Shown here: in pieces, positions 1 to 5,499 of the stretch | Layout of the letters: the number at the start of each line of letters is the position of its first letter | Numbering within the stretch: position 1 is the stretch's first letter | Assembly (NCBI GenBank): GCA_002403905.1 | Contig: DHIR01000075.1 | Location: 554 to 6,572, forward strand | Direction: 5' to 3' | DNA length: 6,019 bases | Source: Mucilaginibacter sp. UBA4741 | Lineage (GTDB): Bacteria > Bacteroidota > Bacteroidia > Sphingobacteriales > Sphingobacteriaceae | Program-made: the position numbers and the translations under genes | The notes under the pieces: model-generated | Seen by the model: only the letters and a program-made list of their open reading frames with translations | What the model was told of the DNA's origin: nothing | The model's database searches: none

Positions 1-287
1 TTATCCCTGAAATCGCCCTGAATTTTTATCTCGCCATCTTTTACCGTACCGCCAACGCCACACTTGGTTTTTAGCGTTTTGCCTATCGCTTCCAAATCGG
101 CAGTAGTGCCAACAAAGCCCGCTATGGCTGTAACCAGTTTGCCGCCACCCTTTCTGTCTAAAAATATCCTTAAATTTTGTTGCTGTTGGGGCAGGGTTGC
201 GGTATTTGAATTATTACTTTCTTTATATTGAAACTCAGGATTGGTTGAGTACATGACCCCTGTTAAGTTTTTGTTTTTTTTTGACAT
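1..287 (-). CDS. yciH: SUI1/eIF1-like translation factor (YciH family), 3' end cut by window edge
   Basis: The reading frame starts at an ATG at 287 and stays open to the left edge, giving 95 visible residues; family members are about 105-120 residues, so some 15-25 are probably missing. The N-terminus is basic and polar (begins [10 protein letters not shown]) with a QQQQ stretch at residues 34-37. The SUI1 fold follows: the basic glycine loop DRKGGGK (44-50), then GFVG (57-60), and the diagnostic [13 protein letters not shown] (73-85) followed by [10 protein letters not shown]. In eukaryotes eIF1 monitors start-codon selection; bacterial YciH homologues bind the small ribosomal subunit and affect initiation fidelity, but their physiological role is less settled. 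It lies only 3 bp after the lipid kinase stop on the same strand, so the two are probably co-transcribed. The identification rests on the motif; the cellular role is inference from the family. Confidence 0.9.
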   Translation of the reverse strand, partial: MSKKNKNLTGVMYSTNPEFQYKESNNSNTATLPQQQQNLRIFLDRKGGGKLVTAIAGFVGTTADLEAIGKTLKTKCGVGGTVKDGEIKIQGDFRD

Positions 288-290
288 AAC

Positions 291-1184
291 TTAAAAATCT
301 TTACCCACAATAACTTTTAATGAACACGGTACAATATTAATTTCAATTTCTTTTCCTGCAATTTCAGGCTCACCATCCAGATGCATTGGCGCGGGGTTAT
401 CACGCTTAACAATTATATGCTTACCACGAATAATTTCGACAAAGCTCGATTTGTTTGCTGTTTTTGTAAACATACGAATACACATCTCCGGAAAACGATA
501 TAAAGGGAAGGGTTTAATAACACAAACATCCAATAAACCATCCTGTACAGAGGCTTGCGGCGAAACGTGCGCATTATTACCGTATTGTGATGAATTAGCG
601 AAACTTAACATAAAAGCTTTTCGATTATATACAGCATCATCAATTTCGATATTATAGGTTTGTGATTTATATTTAATTACTTCCTGTAAAGACGTTTTAA
701 CATACGTAATAAACCCACGCTTTTTTCCGTGCGAGAATGCTTCGCTTATGTGCGCGTCAAACCCCATACCGGCCATATTAAAAAAGGCCTTTCCGTTTGC
801 TTGCGCCGAGTCTATGACGGCAATATTGCCGGTATTAAGATTTGCAATTGCTTTTTCAATATTCATAGGGATACCTAAAAAACGCGATAACCCATTGCCA
901 GACCCAAATGGCAATATACCCAATACAGCATTACTGCCTACCAATGCCGATGCTATTTCGTTAACGGTGCCATCACCTCCTACTGCTACTATAATGTCAT
1001 ATTTGTCAATAGCTTCGGCAGCTACCTCACTAGCATGCGATACACCATGTGTAAATACTATAGTCGCCTCACCATCAAACTGTTTATCAATTAGTTTAGG
1101 CACCCCGTCCTTCTTCTTCCCGCCCGATATAGGGTTTATAATAAATAACGCTTTTCGTTTCAATAAAATATTTTTAGCTATCAA
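291..1184 (-). CDS. Diacylglycerol kinase family lipid kinase (YegS/DagK-like)
   Basis: The 297-residue product has the usual length of the DAGK_cat plus YegS C-terminal domain family, which transfers phosphate from ATP to diacylglycerol, sphingoid bases or related lipids at the inner membrane. Visible motifs are NPISGGKKK (17-25), the nucleotide-binding GGDGTVNE (69-76), LPFGSGNGLSR (91-101) and GMGFDAH (139-145). The C-terminal half contains HLDGEPE, typical of the second beta-rich domain. The substrate cannot be read from sequence; Bacteroidota make sphingolipids, so a sphingoid base is possible besides diacylglycerol. The start is uncertain. No ATG exists upstream in frame before a stop at about 1248. 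The coordinates use a TTG at 1184; a second TTG at 1163 would give KRKALFIINP directly after the initiator (290 residues) and fits better with a -7-like box that overlaps the first TTG. Upstream member of a probable two-gene unit with the SUI1-type gene. Confidence 0.92.
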   Translation of the reverse strand: MIAKNILLKRKALFIINPISGGKKKDGVPKLIDKQFDGEATIVFTHGVSHASEVAAEAIDKYDIIVAVGGDGTVNEIASALVGSNAVLGILPFGSGNGLSRFLGIPMNIEKAIANLNTGNIAVIDSAQANGKAFFNMAGMGFDAHISEAFSHGKKRGFITYVKTSLQEVIKYKSQTYNIEIDDAVYNRKAFMLSFANSSQYGNNAHVSPQASVQDGLLDVCVIKPFPLYRFPEMCIRMFTKTANKSSFVEIIRGKHIIVKRDNPAPMHLDGEPEIAGKEIEINIVPCSLKVIVGKDF

Positions 1185-1189
1185 AAGTA
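1182..1189 (-). promoter_or_regulatory. Candidate -7 promoter box for the lipid kinase gene
   Basis: On the minus strand these bases read TACTTTTG, an exact match to the Bacteroidota sigma-ABfr -7 consensus TAnnTTTG. No TTG is seen about 20 bp upstream, only a TTTT run, so the -33 element is weak. If used, transcription would begin near 1175, downstream of the TTG at 1184, leaving the TTG at 1163 as the start codon. The box is short and the region is T-rich, so chance occurrence is possible. Confidence 0.35.
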
Positions 1190-1219
1190 AATGTATTTTC
1201 GGTTTTGTAAAAATTGTTT

Positions 1220-1227
1220 TATTTTTG
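1220..1227 (+). promoter_or_regulatory. Candidate -7 promoter box for metK
   Basis: The bases TATTTTTG match the Bacteroidota -7 consensus TAnnTTTG exactly. The expected start point about 7 bases downstream (roughly 1233-1236) falls right at the 5' boundary of the riboswitch, which is where a promoter for a riboswitch-led transcript should sit. The -33 position holds only TTTTC (1196-1200), a poor match to TTTG. The positional agreement with the independently recognised RNA element raises confidence. Confidence 0.5.
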
Positions 1228-1235
1228 GCGCATAA

Positions 1236-1302
1236 TAGTGGACTGATTTAGTTGTCGCGCCCCGTCGCGACCGGATTGCAACCACGTAAAAAAGTGCTAA
1301 AA
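1236..1302 (+). ncRNA. SAM-II riboswitch in the metK leader
   Basis: The segment has the order of conserved pieces known from the SAM-II (metX/metA-type) aptamer. P1 pairs GTGG (1238-1241) with CCAC (1282-1285). Loop L1 begins with GATTTA (1245-1250), the stretch that forms the triplex with the pseudoknot stem. TTGCAA (1276-1281) comes immediately before the 3' strand of P1. An A-rich linker GTAAAAAA (1286-1293) leads to GTGCTAAAA (1294-1302). Pseudoknot P2 forms between TTGCA (1276-1280) and T1295, GC (1296-1297) and AA (1299-1300), leaving T1298 unpaired at the place of the SAM-contacting U44 of the crystallised aptamer. An extra hairpin (1254-1271) sits within the loop. SAM-II usually lowers expression of methionine/SAM genes when SAM is plentiful. 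No U-tract terminator follows before metK, so translational control is more likely. Recognition is from memory of the motif, not from a covariance model search. Confidence 0.88.
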
Positions 1303-1370
1303 CCCTGCTTCTTTACAAAGTTCAGTTAAAATCCTTCTTTTCTGTTTTTACGTAATACATTTAAAAAAAA

Positions 1371-2621
1371 ATGCCATACTTATTTACATCAGAGTCCGTA
1401 TCAGAAGGACACCCGGACAAAGTTGCCGATCAAATATCGGACGCATTAATTGACAATTTTTTGGCGCATGATCCAGAATCAAAAGTTGCCTGCGAAACAT
1501 TAGTAACAACCGGGCAGGTTTTTTTGGCCGGCGAAGTAAAATCGCAAGCATACCTTGATGTGCAAAAAATAGCACGCGAGGTTATTAATAAAATTGGTTA
1601 TACCAAAGGCGAGTATATGTTTGATGGCAGCTCTTGCAGCGTATTGTCAGCAATACATGAGCAATCGCCGGATATTAATCAAGGTGTTGATCGTCAGTCG
1701 AAAGAAGAGCAAGGTGCAGGCGATCAGGGTATGATGTTTGGTTATGCAACTATCGAAACTGATAACTATATGCCATTGGCCTTGGATATTGCACACGCCT
1801 TATTAATTGAGCTGGCAGCTATCCGCAGAGAAAATACGGATATTAAATACCTGCGCCCTGATGCAAAATCGCAAGTAACATTGGAGTATAATGATAACAA
1901 CGAGCCAACGCGTATCGATGCTATCGTAATATCAACCCAACATGATGATTTTGACGAAGAGAAAACAATGTTGGCTAAGATCAGTAAAGACATTATTGGT
2001 GTTTTAATACCACGTGTAAAAGCTAAATATCCAAAATACGCTCACTTCTTTAACAGCGATATTAAATACCACATTAACCCAACGGGTAAATTTGTTATTG
2101 GTGGCCCGCATGGCGATACCGGTTTAACAGGCCGTAAAATTATTGTGGACACTTATGGTGGTAAAGGCGCACACGGTGGTGGTGCGTTTTCTGGAAAAGA
2201 TCCGTCAAAAGTTGACCGTTCTGCGGCTTATGCTACACGCCACATTGCTAAAAACCTGGTTGCTGCCGGTGTTTGTACCGAAGTTTTGGTACAAGTATCA
2301 TACGCCATTGGCGTTGCACAGCCAATGGGTATTTACGTAAACACTTACGGTACAGGTAAAGTAAACCTAAACGATGGCGAAATAGCTAAAAAAGTTGAGG
2401 CTATATTTAACATGACCCCTTATGCTATTGAAACCCGTTTTAAATTGCGTAACCCTATTTATAGCGAAACCGCTGCTTACGGCCACTTCGGCAAAGAAAG
2501 TCAAATTGTAACAAAAAGCTTTACCCACCATGACGGTACAGTAATAACTAAGGAAGTAGAATTATTTACCTGGGAAAAATTGGATTATGTTGATAAGGTA
2601 AAAACAGCTTTCGGATTGTAA
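1371..2621 (+). CDS. metK: S-adenosylmethionine synthase (methionine adenosyltransferase)
   Basis: This cytosolic enzyme makes S-adenosylmethionine from methionine and ATP, releasing phosphate and pyrophosphate; it normally works as a tetramer with Mg and K ions. The 416-residue product is complete and slightly longer than the E. coli enzyme. Visible signatures are the N-terminal [13 protein letters not shown] (5-17, with the catalytic-loop H14 and the metal ligand D16), [11 protein letters not shown] (115-125, MetK signature 1), [13 protein letters not shown] (244-256) and the glycine-rich P-loop-like GGGAFSGKD (269-277, signature 2), followed by KVDRSAAY. The ATG at 1371 is preceded by a run of eight or more A residues, typical of Bacteroidota initiation regions without a Shine-Dalgarno sequence. 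A SAM-II riboswitch lies 69 bases upstream, which points to feedback by its own product, and an intrinsic terminator lies 29 bases after the stop. No missing key residue was seen. Confidence 0.99.
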   Translation: MPYLFTSESVSEGHPDKVADQISDALIDNFLAHDPESKVACETLVTTGQVFLAGEVKSQAYLDVQKIAREVINKIGYTKGEYMFDGSSCSVLSAIHEQSPDINQGVDRQSKEEQGAGDQGMMFGYATIETDNYMPLALDIAHALLIELAAIRRENTDIKYLRPDAKSQVTLEYNDNNEPTRIDAIVISTQHDDFDEEKTMLAKISKDIIGVLIPRVKAKYPKYAHFFNSDIKYHINPTGKFVIGGPHGDTGLTGRKIIVDTYGGKGAHGGGAFSGKDPSKVDRSAAYATRHIAKNLVAAGVCTEVLVQVSYAIGVAQPMGIYVNTYGTGKVNLNDGEIAKKVEAIFNMTPYAIETRFKLRNPIYSETAAYGHFGKESQIVTKSFTHHDGTVITKEVELFTWEKLDYVDKVKTAFGL

Positions 2622-2649
2622 TAAAATTTTAATTTGATTTTTTTAACTT

Positions 2650-2679
2650 AGAGCGATAGATAACCTATCGCTCTTTTTT
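2650..2679 (+). terminator. Intrinsic terminator of metK
   Basis: A perfect 10-bp stem pairs AGAGCGATAG (2650-2659) with CTATCGCTCT (2665-2674) around a 5-base loop, and is followed by a run of T (2674-2679). This is a standard Rho-independent terminator. It separates metK from the downstream three-gene group, whose first start codon is only 21 bases further on. Confidence 0.93.
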
Positions 2680-2699
2680 ATTGCCCTAATTTATTAAGC

Positions 2700-3227
2700 A
2701 TGAAATTACTAAGGACGCTCTTATTTTTAACCCTAATTTTAACCGGGATAAATACAGTGAACGCCCAACAACGCGGATTAAACTTTGCGGTTACCACTGT
2801 TTTTAAAGACTATTTAGAAATTAAAAACGCCCTGGTAGTTAACAATGCAGGGTTGGCTCAAAACAAAGCAGGTAAACTAATCTGGGATTTAAACACAGTA
2901 CCTACAAAAGATATGAGTAATGAGCAGCACAGTGCCTGGTTCGCTTACCTAAGCAGGATACAATCTACCTGTCGCGAAATAAGCGAGAGCAATTCTTTAT
3001 CATACCAACGCAAATACTTTTCGGCGCTGTCAAACGCTTTATATGCGGCTTTAAAAATTTTTAAATTAAACAGCTTCAAGGTATATAAACAATATTGTGC
3101 CAGCAATGGCAGCTATTGGTTAAATGATAGCCCGGTCATAAAAAACCCATACTACGACATTACCGAAAAACAAGGTATTAAAGAAGGTACAACAAGAGAA
3201 GTTTTACCACCGGCGTCAAAAAAATAA
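2700..3227 (+). CDS. Exported DUF3347-like protein of unknown function
   Basis: The 175-residue product has a clear Sec signal peptide: KLLR, a hydrophobic core (about 7-17) and a V-N-A cleavage site after residue 22, leaving Q23 as the mature N-terminus. It is therefore expected in the periplasm or outside. The mature part resembles DUF3347, a helical domain found alone or at the C-terminus of CusB-like metal efflux adaptors: YLEIKNALVVNN (38-49) near the start, and YKQYC (129-133), SYWLN (138-142) and IKNPYY (147-152) near the end. The family usually has a CPM motif after the Y-x-x-C position and a second cysteine in a C-G-x-V motif near the C-terminus; here these read CASN and KEGTTREV, so the presumed metal ligands are mostly gone. 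The start codon lies just after the metK terminator, and no convincing promoter box is visible. The Nudix gene follows after 25 bp. The family assignment is from pattern memory and moderately sure. Confidence 0.8.
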   Translation: MKLLRTLLFLTLILTGINTVNAQQRGLNFAVTTVFKDYLEIKNALVVNNAGLAQNKAGKLIWDLNTVPTKDMSNEQHSAWFAYLSRIQSTCREISESNSLSYQRKYFSALSNALYAALKIFKLNSFKVYKQYCASNGSYWLNDSPVIKNPYYDITEKQGIKEGTTREVLPPASKK

Positions 3228-3252
3228 ATCACCTACTTAATTATATATCACT

Positions 3253-3819
3253 ATGCATCATCCGGAAGAAAACCAGTGGCAGGTACGATCAGAAACGGAA
3301 GTTTATGATAATGCATGGATAAATTTAACCCAGTACCAGGTTATTAATCCGTCAGGCAATCCGGGTATTTACGGTAAGGTGCATTTTAAAAACCGGGCCA
3401 TAGGTATTGTTCCGTTGGATACCGATATGAATACTTATTTGGTTGGTCAGTATCGCTTTGCATTAAGTGAATATAGCTGGGAAATACCCGAAGGCGGCGG
3501 CCCATTAGCCGATAGCCCTTTAGATGCCGCAAAACGAGAGTTACTAGAAGAGACCGGGTTAACTGCCGTAAACTGGACAGAAATACAACGCATGCATTTA
3601 AGCAATTCTGTAACTGACGAGTTATGCATAATTTACCTGGCAACAGGCTTGGAACAATTTGAAGCCGAACCCGAAGACACCGAACAGCTAATAGTAAAAA
3701 AAGCACCTTTTGAAGATGTTTACCGTATGGTTTGTGCAGGCGAAATTAAAGACGCTGTTACCGTGGCCGCTGTTTTAAAGGTTAAATTACTCCTATTGGA
3801 AAACAGCCTGCCTGTGTAA
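3253..3819 (+). CDS. Nudix hydrolase, ADP-ribose pyrophosphatase-like
   Basis: The 188-residue product has the Nudix fold that hydrolyses nucleoside diphosphates linked to another moiety. The Nudix box spans about residues 81-103: glycines at 81-83, then D87, and RELLEETGL (95-103) with the metal-binding glutamates E96, E99 and E100. The usual glutamate of the G-x5-E part is aspartate (D87). The preceding WEIPEGG (76-82), the upstream GIVPLD and VGQYRFAL segments, and the overall length fit the NudF/NUDT5-like ADP-ribose pyrophosphatase branch, which splits ADP-ribose to AMP and ribose 5-phosphate; the actual substrate cannot be fixed from sequence. There is no signal peptide, so it is cytosolic. 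The ATG at 3253 follows an AT-rich leader. It lies 25 bp after the DUF3347-like gene and 39 bp before the acyltransferase, all on the same strand, so co-transcription is plausible. Confidence 0.92.
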   Translation: MHHPEENQWQVRSETEVYDNAWINLTQYQVINPSGNPGIYGKVHFKNRAIGIVPLDTDMNTYLVGQYRFALSEYSWEIPEGGGPLADSPLDAAKRELLEETGLTAVNWTEIQRMHLSNSVTDELCIIYLATGLEQFEAEPEDTEQLIVKKAPFEDVYRMVCAGEIKDAVTVAAVLKVKLLLLENSLPV

Positions 3820-3858
3820 TTGTTAAATTATTTTTAATTTCGCGGCATTGATAAACGC

Positions 3859-4599
3859 ATGAAAAAATTTCTGGGCTACATTTTATCGCCAATTGCCATC
3901 CTGTTTTTTTTATTGGAGCTGGTTATATTTCAGCCAATACAATGGGTTAGCCATAAGTGGATTGGGTATAAAGCACACAAAGCAGTGGTAGATTTTTTAG
4001 ATATGCTGCTTACCTACACTGTTTACCTTCTATTCAATACGGTTAAGTTTACTAACAAACAAAACTTACCTGTGGGCAGGCCAATGATATTTATATCCAA
4101 CCATCAAAGCTTATTAGATATCCCCCCACTAATTTGGTTTCTGCGCAAATATCACGCTAAGTTTATTTCTAAAATAGAGCTTACCAAAGGCGTTCCTTCT
4201 ATATCATTTAACTTAAAATATGGTGGCGGGGCCAATATTGATCGTAATGATCCGCGCCAGTCCCTAATGGAAATGGGTAAATTGGGTACCCGGATGAAAG
4301 AAAACAAATGGTCTGCTATTATTTTTCCGGAGGGAACACGCTCTAAAACTGGCAATGTTAAACCTTTCCAGGCTGGAGGTATTGCTATCATCCTTAAAAA
4401 ATGTCCTGACGCGTTGCTGGTACCCATCGCCATAAACAATTCGTGGAAGATGATCCGGTACGGCTTATATCCGCTAAATACTTTTATAAATATGACTTGG
4501 GAAGTGTTGGAGCCTATTGAACCGGGCACTGGCACTGTTGATGAATTGGTGAAAGAGGCAGAGGACAGGATAAAGAAAGCTTTGGGGCAAACCCCCTAA
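3859..4599 (+). CDS. plsC: 1-acyl-sn-glycerol-3-phosphate acyltransferase (PlsC family)
   Basis: The enzyme transfers an acyl chain to lysophosphatidic acid to form phosphatidic acid at the cytoplasmic membrane; family relatives can acylate other lysolipids. The 246-residue product has the expected length. A hydrophobic N-terminal segment (about 7-25) and a second one (about 48-61) anchor it to the membrane. All four acyltransferase motifs are present: NHQSLLD (81-87, the catalytic H82-x4-D87), KFISKIEL (101-108) with NIDR (126-129), FPEGTRSKTG (156-165), and VPIA (188-191). The ATG at 3859 lies after an AT-rich leader containing TAATTTCG (3835-3842), one base off a Bacteroidota -7 box but without a good -33 partner, so a promoter of its own is possible but weak. 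The last codons and the TAA stop (4597-4599) lie within a C-rich intergenic repeat, so the C-terminus (GQTP) is partly repeat-encoded. Confidence 0.95.
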   Translation: MKKFLGYILSPIAILFFLLELVIFQPIQWVSHKWIGYKAHKAVVDFLDMLLTYTVYLLFNTVKFTNKQNLPVGRPMIFISNHQSLLDIPPLIWFLRKYHAKFISKIELTKGVPSISFNLKYGGGANIDRNDPRQSLMEMGKLGTRMKENKWSAIIFPEGTRSKTGNVKPFQAGGIAIILKKCPDALLVPIAINNSWKMIRYGLYPLNTFINMTWEVLEPIEPGTGTVDELVKEAEDRIKKALGQTP

Positions 4600-4614
4600 C
4601 CCCCTGAAGGGGGA
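4589..4614 (+). repeat. C-rich hairpin repeat unit, left copy
   Basis: The unit reads A3-C5-TAA-C5-TGAA-G5-A. CCCCC (4600-4604) can pair with GGGGG (4609-4613) around the TGAA loop. A GGGG (4584-4587) just upstream can pair with the first C block around CAAA, giving a second possible hairpin. The TAA stop of plsC lies within the unit. The hairpin may act as a terminator or 3'-end stabiliser for the plsC transcript, although no T-run follows. Confidence 0.75.
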
Positions 4615-4617
4615 ACA

Positions 4618-4718
4618 ATAATATCGAACATCGAATTTCCAATAATGAATAATGACGTTAAAATATGCAATCATTAAATTTCATTATTCGAAGTTCAACA
4701 TTCAGTGTTCGATATTAT
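4618..4718. repeat. AT-rich imperfect palindrome
   Basis: The left arm (4618-4654) and the inverted right arm (4682-4718) agree at 28 of 37 positions, including an unbroken 13-base block starting ATAATATCGAACA and an 8-base block GAATAATG at the inner ends. The loop is 27 bases (4655-4681). Single-stranded DNA or RNA from either strand could fold into a long hairpin. Confidence 0.8.
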
Positions 4719-4740
4719 AAAATCTTTTTAATCAAAAAAC

Positions 4741-4766
4741 TCCCCCTTCAGGGGGCTGGGGGGCTA
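4741..4766 (-). repeat. C-rich hairpin repeat unit, right copy
   Basis: On the minus strand the unit reads TAG-C6-AG-C5-TGAA-G5-A, an inverted copy of the left unit with four differences. The hairpin pairs 4742-4746 with 4751-4755. The unit begins with the TAG stop of the LytTR regulator gene, so the hairpin lies just after that gene's end, as the left copy does for plsC. Confidence 0.75.
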
Positions 4767-5498
4767 CCCGTTCTTCCCATCAATAATCTTAAAAAACTCA
4801 TCACGATAGGTGTCTCCTACCGGGATAATTTTATCACCAATACGGATGCGGCTGCGCTCAATGCTGTCTATCTTATTAAGAGCTACTATGTATGATTTAT
4901 GTACACGGATAAAATGCTTCTCGGGCAAAGTATCCTCCATCTTCTTCATGTTTTGTAGCGTTATTATGCGCTCTGTTGTAGTAAAGATGGATATATAATC
5001 TTTCAACCCTTCAATAAATAATATCTGGTGCAGGTACACCTTTTGTATTTTATGCTCGCTTTTAACAAATATAAAATCGCTTAAAAAATCATTTTGTTGC
5101 TGTTGTACTTGCTGTACCGGCTCGGGCGCGGCAATCTTTGATGGCTGAATAATCCCCTGTGCTTTTTGCGCCGCTTTAAAGAAGCGATCGAAAGCGATAG
5201 GCTTTAGCAGGTAATCAACCACATCCAGTTCATACCCTTCCAATGCGTATTGCGGGTAGGCTGTAGTTAATATTACTTTAGTTTTGCCGTTGGCGATACG
5301 CAGAAATTGTATGCCGGTAAGTTCGGGCATTTGTACGTCCAAAAAAACCAGGTCTATGTTACCATCCTGTATCAGCGTTAATGCTTCAATTGGATTAGTT
5401 GTAGCTTTAACCAACTCCATAAAAGGCACTTTGGATATATAGTCTTCCAGTATATGTAATGCCAAAGGCTCATCATCAACTATCAGGCAACGTATCAT
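4764..5498 (-). CDS. LytTR-family response regulator
   Basis: The 244-residue product is a two-domain DNA-binding response regulator. The receiver domain (about 1-118) shows the acidic pocket D8-D9-E10, the phosphoacceptor D54 in FLDVQMP, the conserved T79 in ILTTAYPQYA and K99 in YLLKPI. A short linker rich in glutamine (129-135) leads to the LytTR domain (about 142-240) with YLHQILFIEGLKDYISI, the conserved FIRVHKSYIVAL (196-207) and a PVGDTYRDEFF ending. LytTR proteins bind direct repeats upstream of target promoters; the targets here are unknown. It begins one base after the stop of the sensor kinase gene (TAG-C-ATG), which points to translational coupling and a cognate pair. The protein ends at a TAG that lies at the edge of an intergenic repeat unit. 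Confidence 0.96.
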   Translation of the reverse strand: MIRCLIVDDEPLALHILEDYISKVPFMELVKATTNPIEALTLIQDGNIDLVFLDVQMPELTGIQFLRIANGKTKVILTTAYPQYALEGYELDVVDYLLKPIAFDRFFKAAQKAQGIIQPSKIAAPEPVQQVQQQQNDFLSDFIFVKSEHKIQKVYLHQILFIEGLKDYISIFTTTERIITLQNMKKMEDTLPEKHFIRVHKSYIVALNKIDSIERSRIRIGDKIIPVGDTYRDEFFKIIDGKNG

Positions 5499-5499
5499 G

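Larger units (their letters stand above)
4589..4766. repeat. Composite inverted-repeat element between converging genes
   Basis: This 178-bp stretch is built symmetrically. Two 26-bp C-rich units face each other at the ends (4589-4614 and 4741-4766, 22 of 26 positions alike after inversion), and an AT-rich imperfect palindrome lies inside (arms 4618-4654 and 4682-4718). It covers the whole gap of 164 bases between plsC and the LytTR gene, so no gene is missed there. The layout resembles BIME-type or MITE-like intergenic elements; no transposase and no clear target duplication are visible. C-rich units of this kind are, to my knowledge, common between genes in Bacteroidota genomes. Confidence 0.75.

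Noticed and set aside
274..282. Run of nine A residues (minus strand) near the SUI1-type gene start as a programmed frameshift site
   Set aside because: It falls in the first few codons, the annotated frame runs straight through into the conserved domain, and no shift is needed.
748..1251. Plus-strand open frame of 167 codons
   Set aside because: It is antisense to the lipid kinase gene, whose motifs are unmistakable, and its translation shows no recognisable domain; a shadow frame.
1254..1271. GC-rich hairpin as a terminator of the divergent region
   Set aside because: No T-run follows on either strand, and the hairpin fits as an insertion in the SAM-II loop.
1236..1302. SAM-I (S-box) riboswitch
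   Set aside because: The element is too short and lacks the four-way junction and kink-turn of SAM-I; its conserved pieces match the SAM-II pseudoknot instead.
1303..1370. Transcription terminator between the riboswitch and metK
   Set aside because: The T-rich runs near 1338-1349 have no preceding GC-rich stem; the only self-complementary stretch (CTTTACAAAG) is too short, so transcription attenuation is not supported.
3835..3842. TAATTTCG as a separate plsC promoter
   Set aside because: One mismatch to TAnnTTTG and no TTG at the right distance; too weak for a feature of its own, noted in the plsC entry.
4152..4535. Minus-strand open frame of 127 codons
   Set aside because: It is antisense to plsC, which carries all acyltransferase motifs in the correct order; no independent coding evidence.
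4474..4895. Two short open frames crossing the intergenic repeat (minus 4474-4674, plus 4665-4895)
   Set aside because: Each runs through the palindromic repeat and then antisense to a well-supported gene; the translations are low-complexity or repeat-derived.
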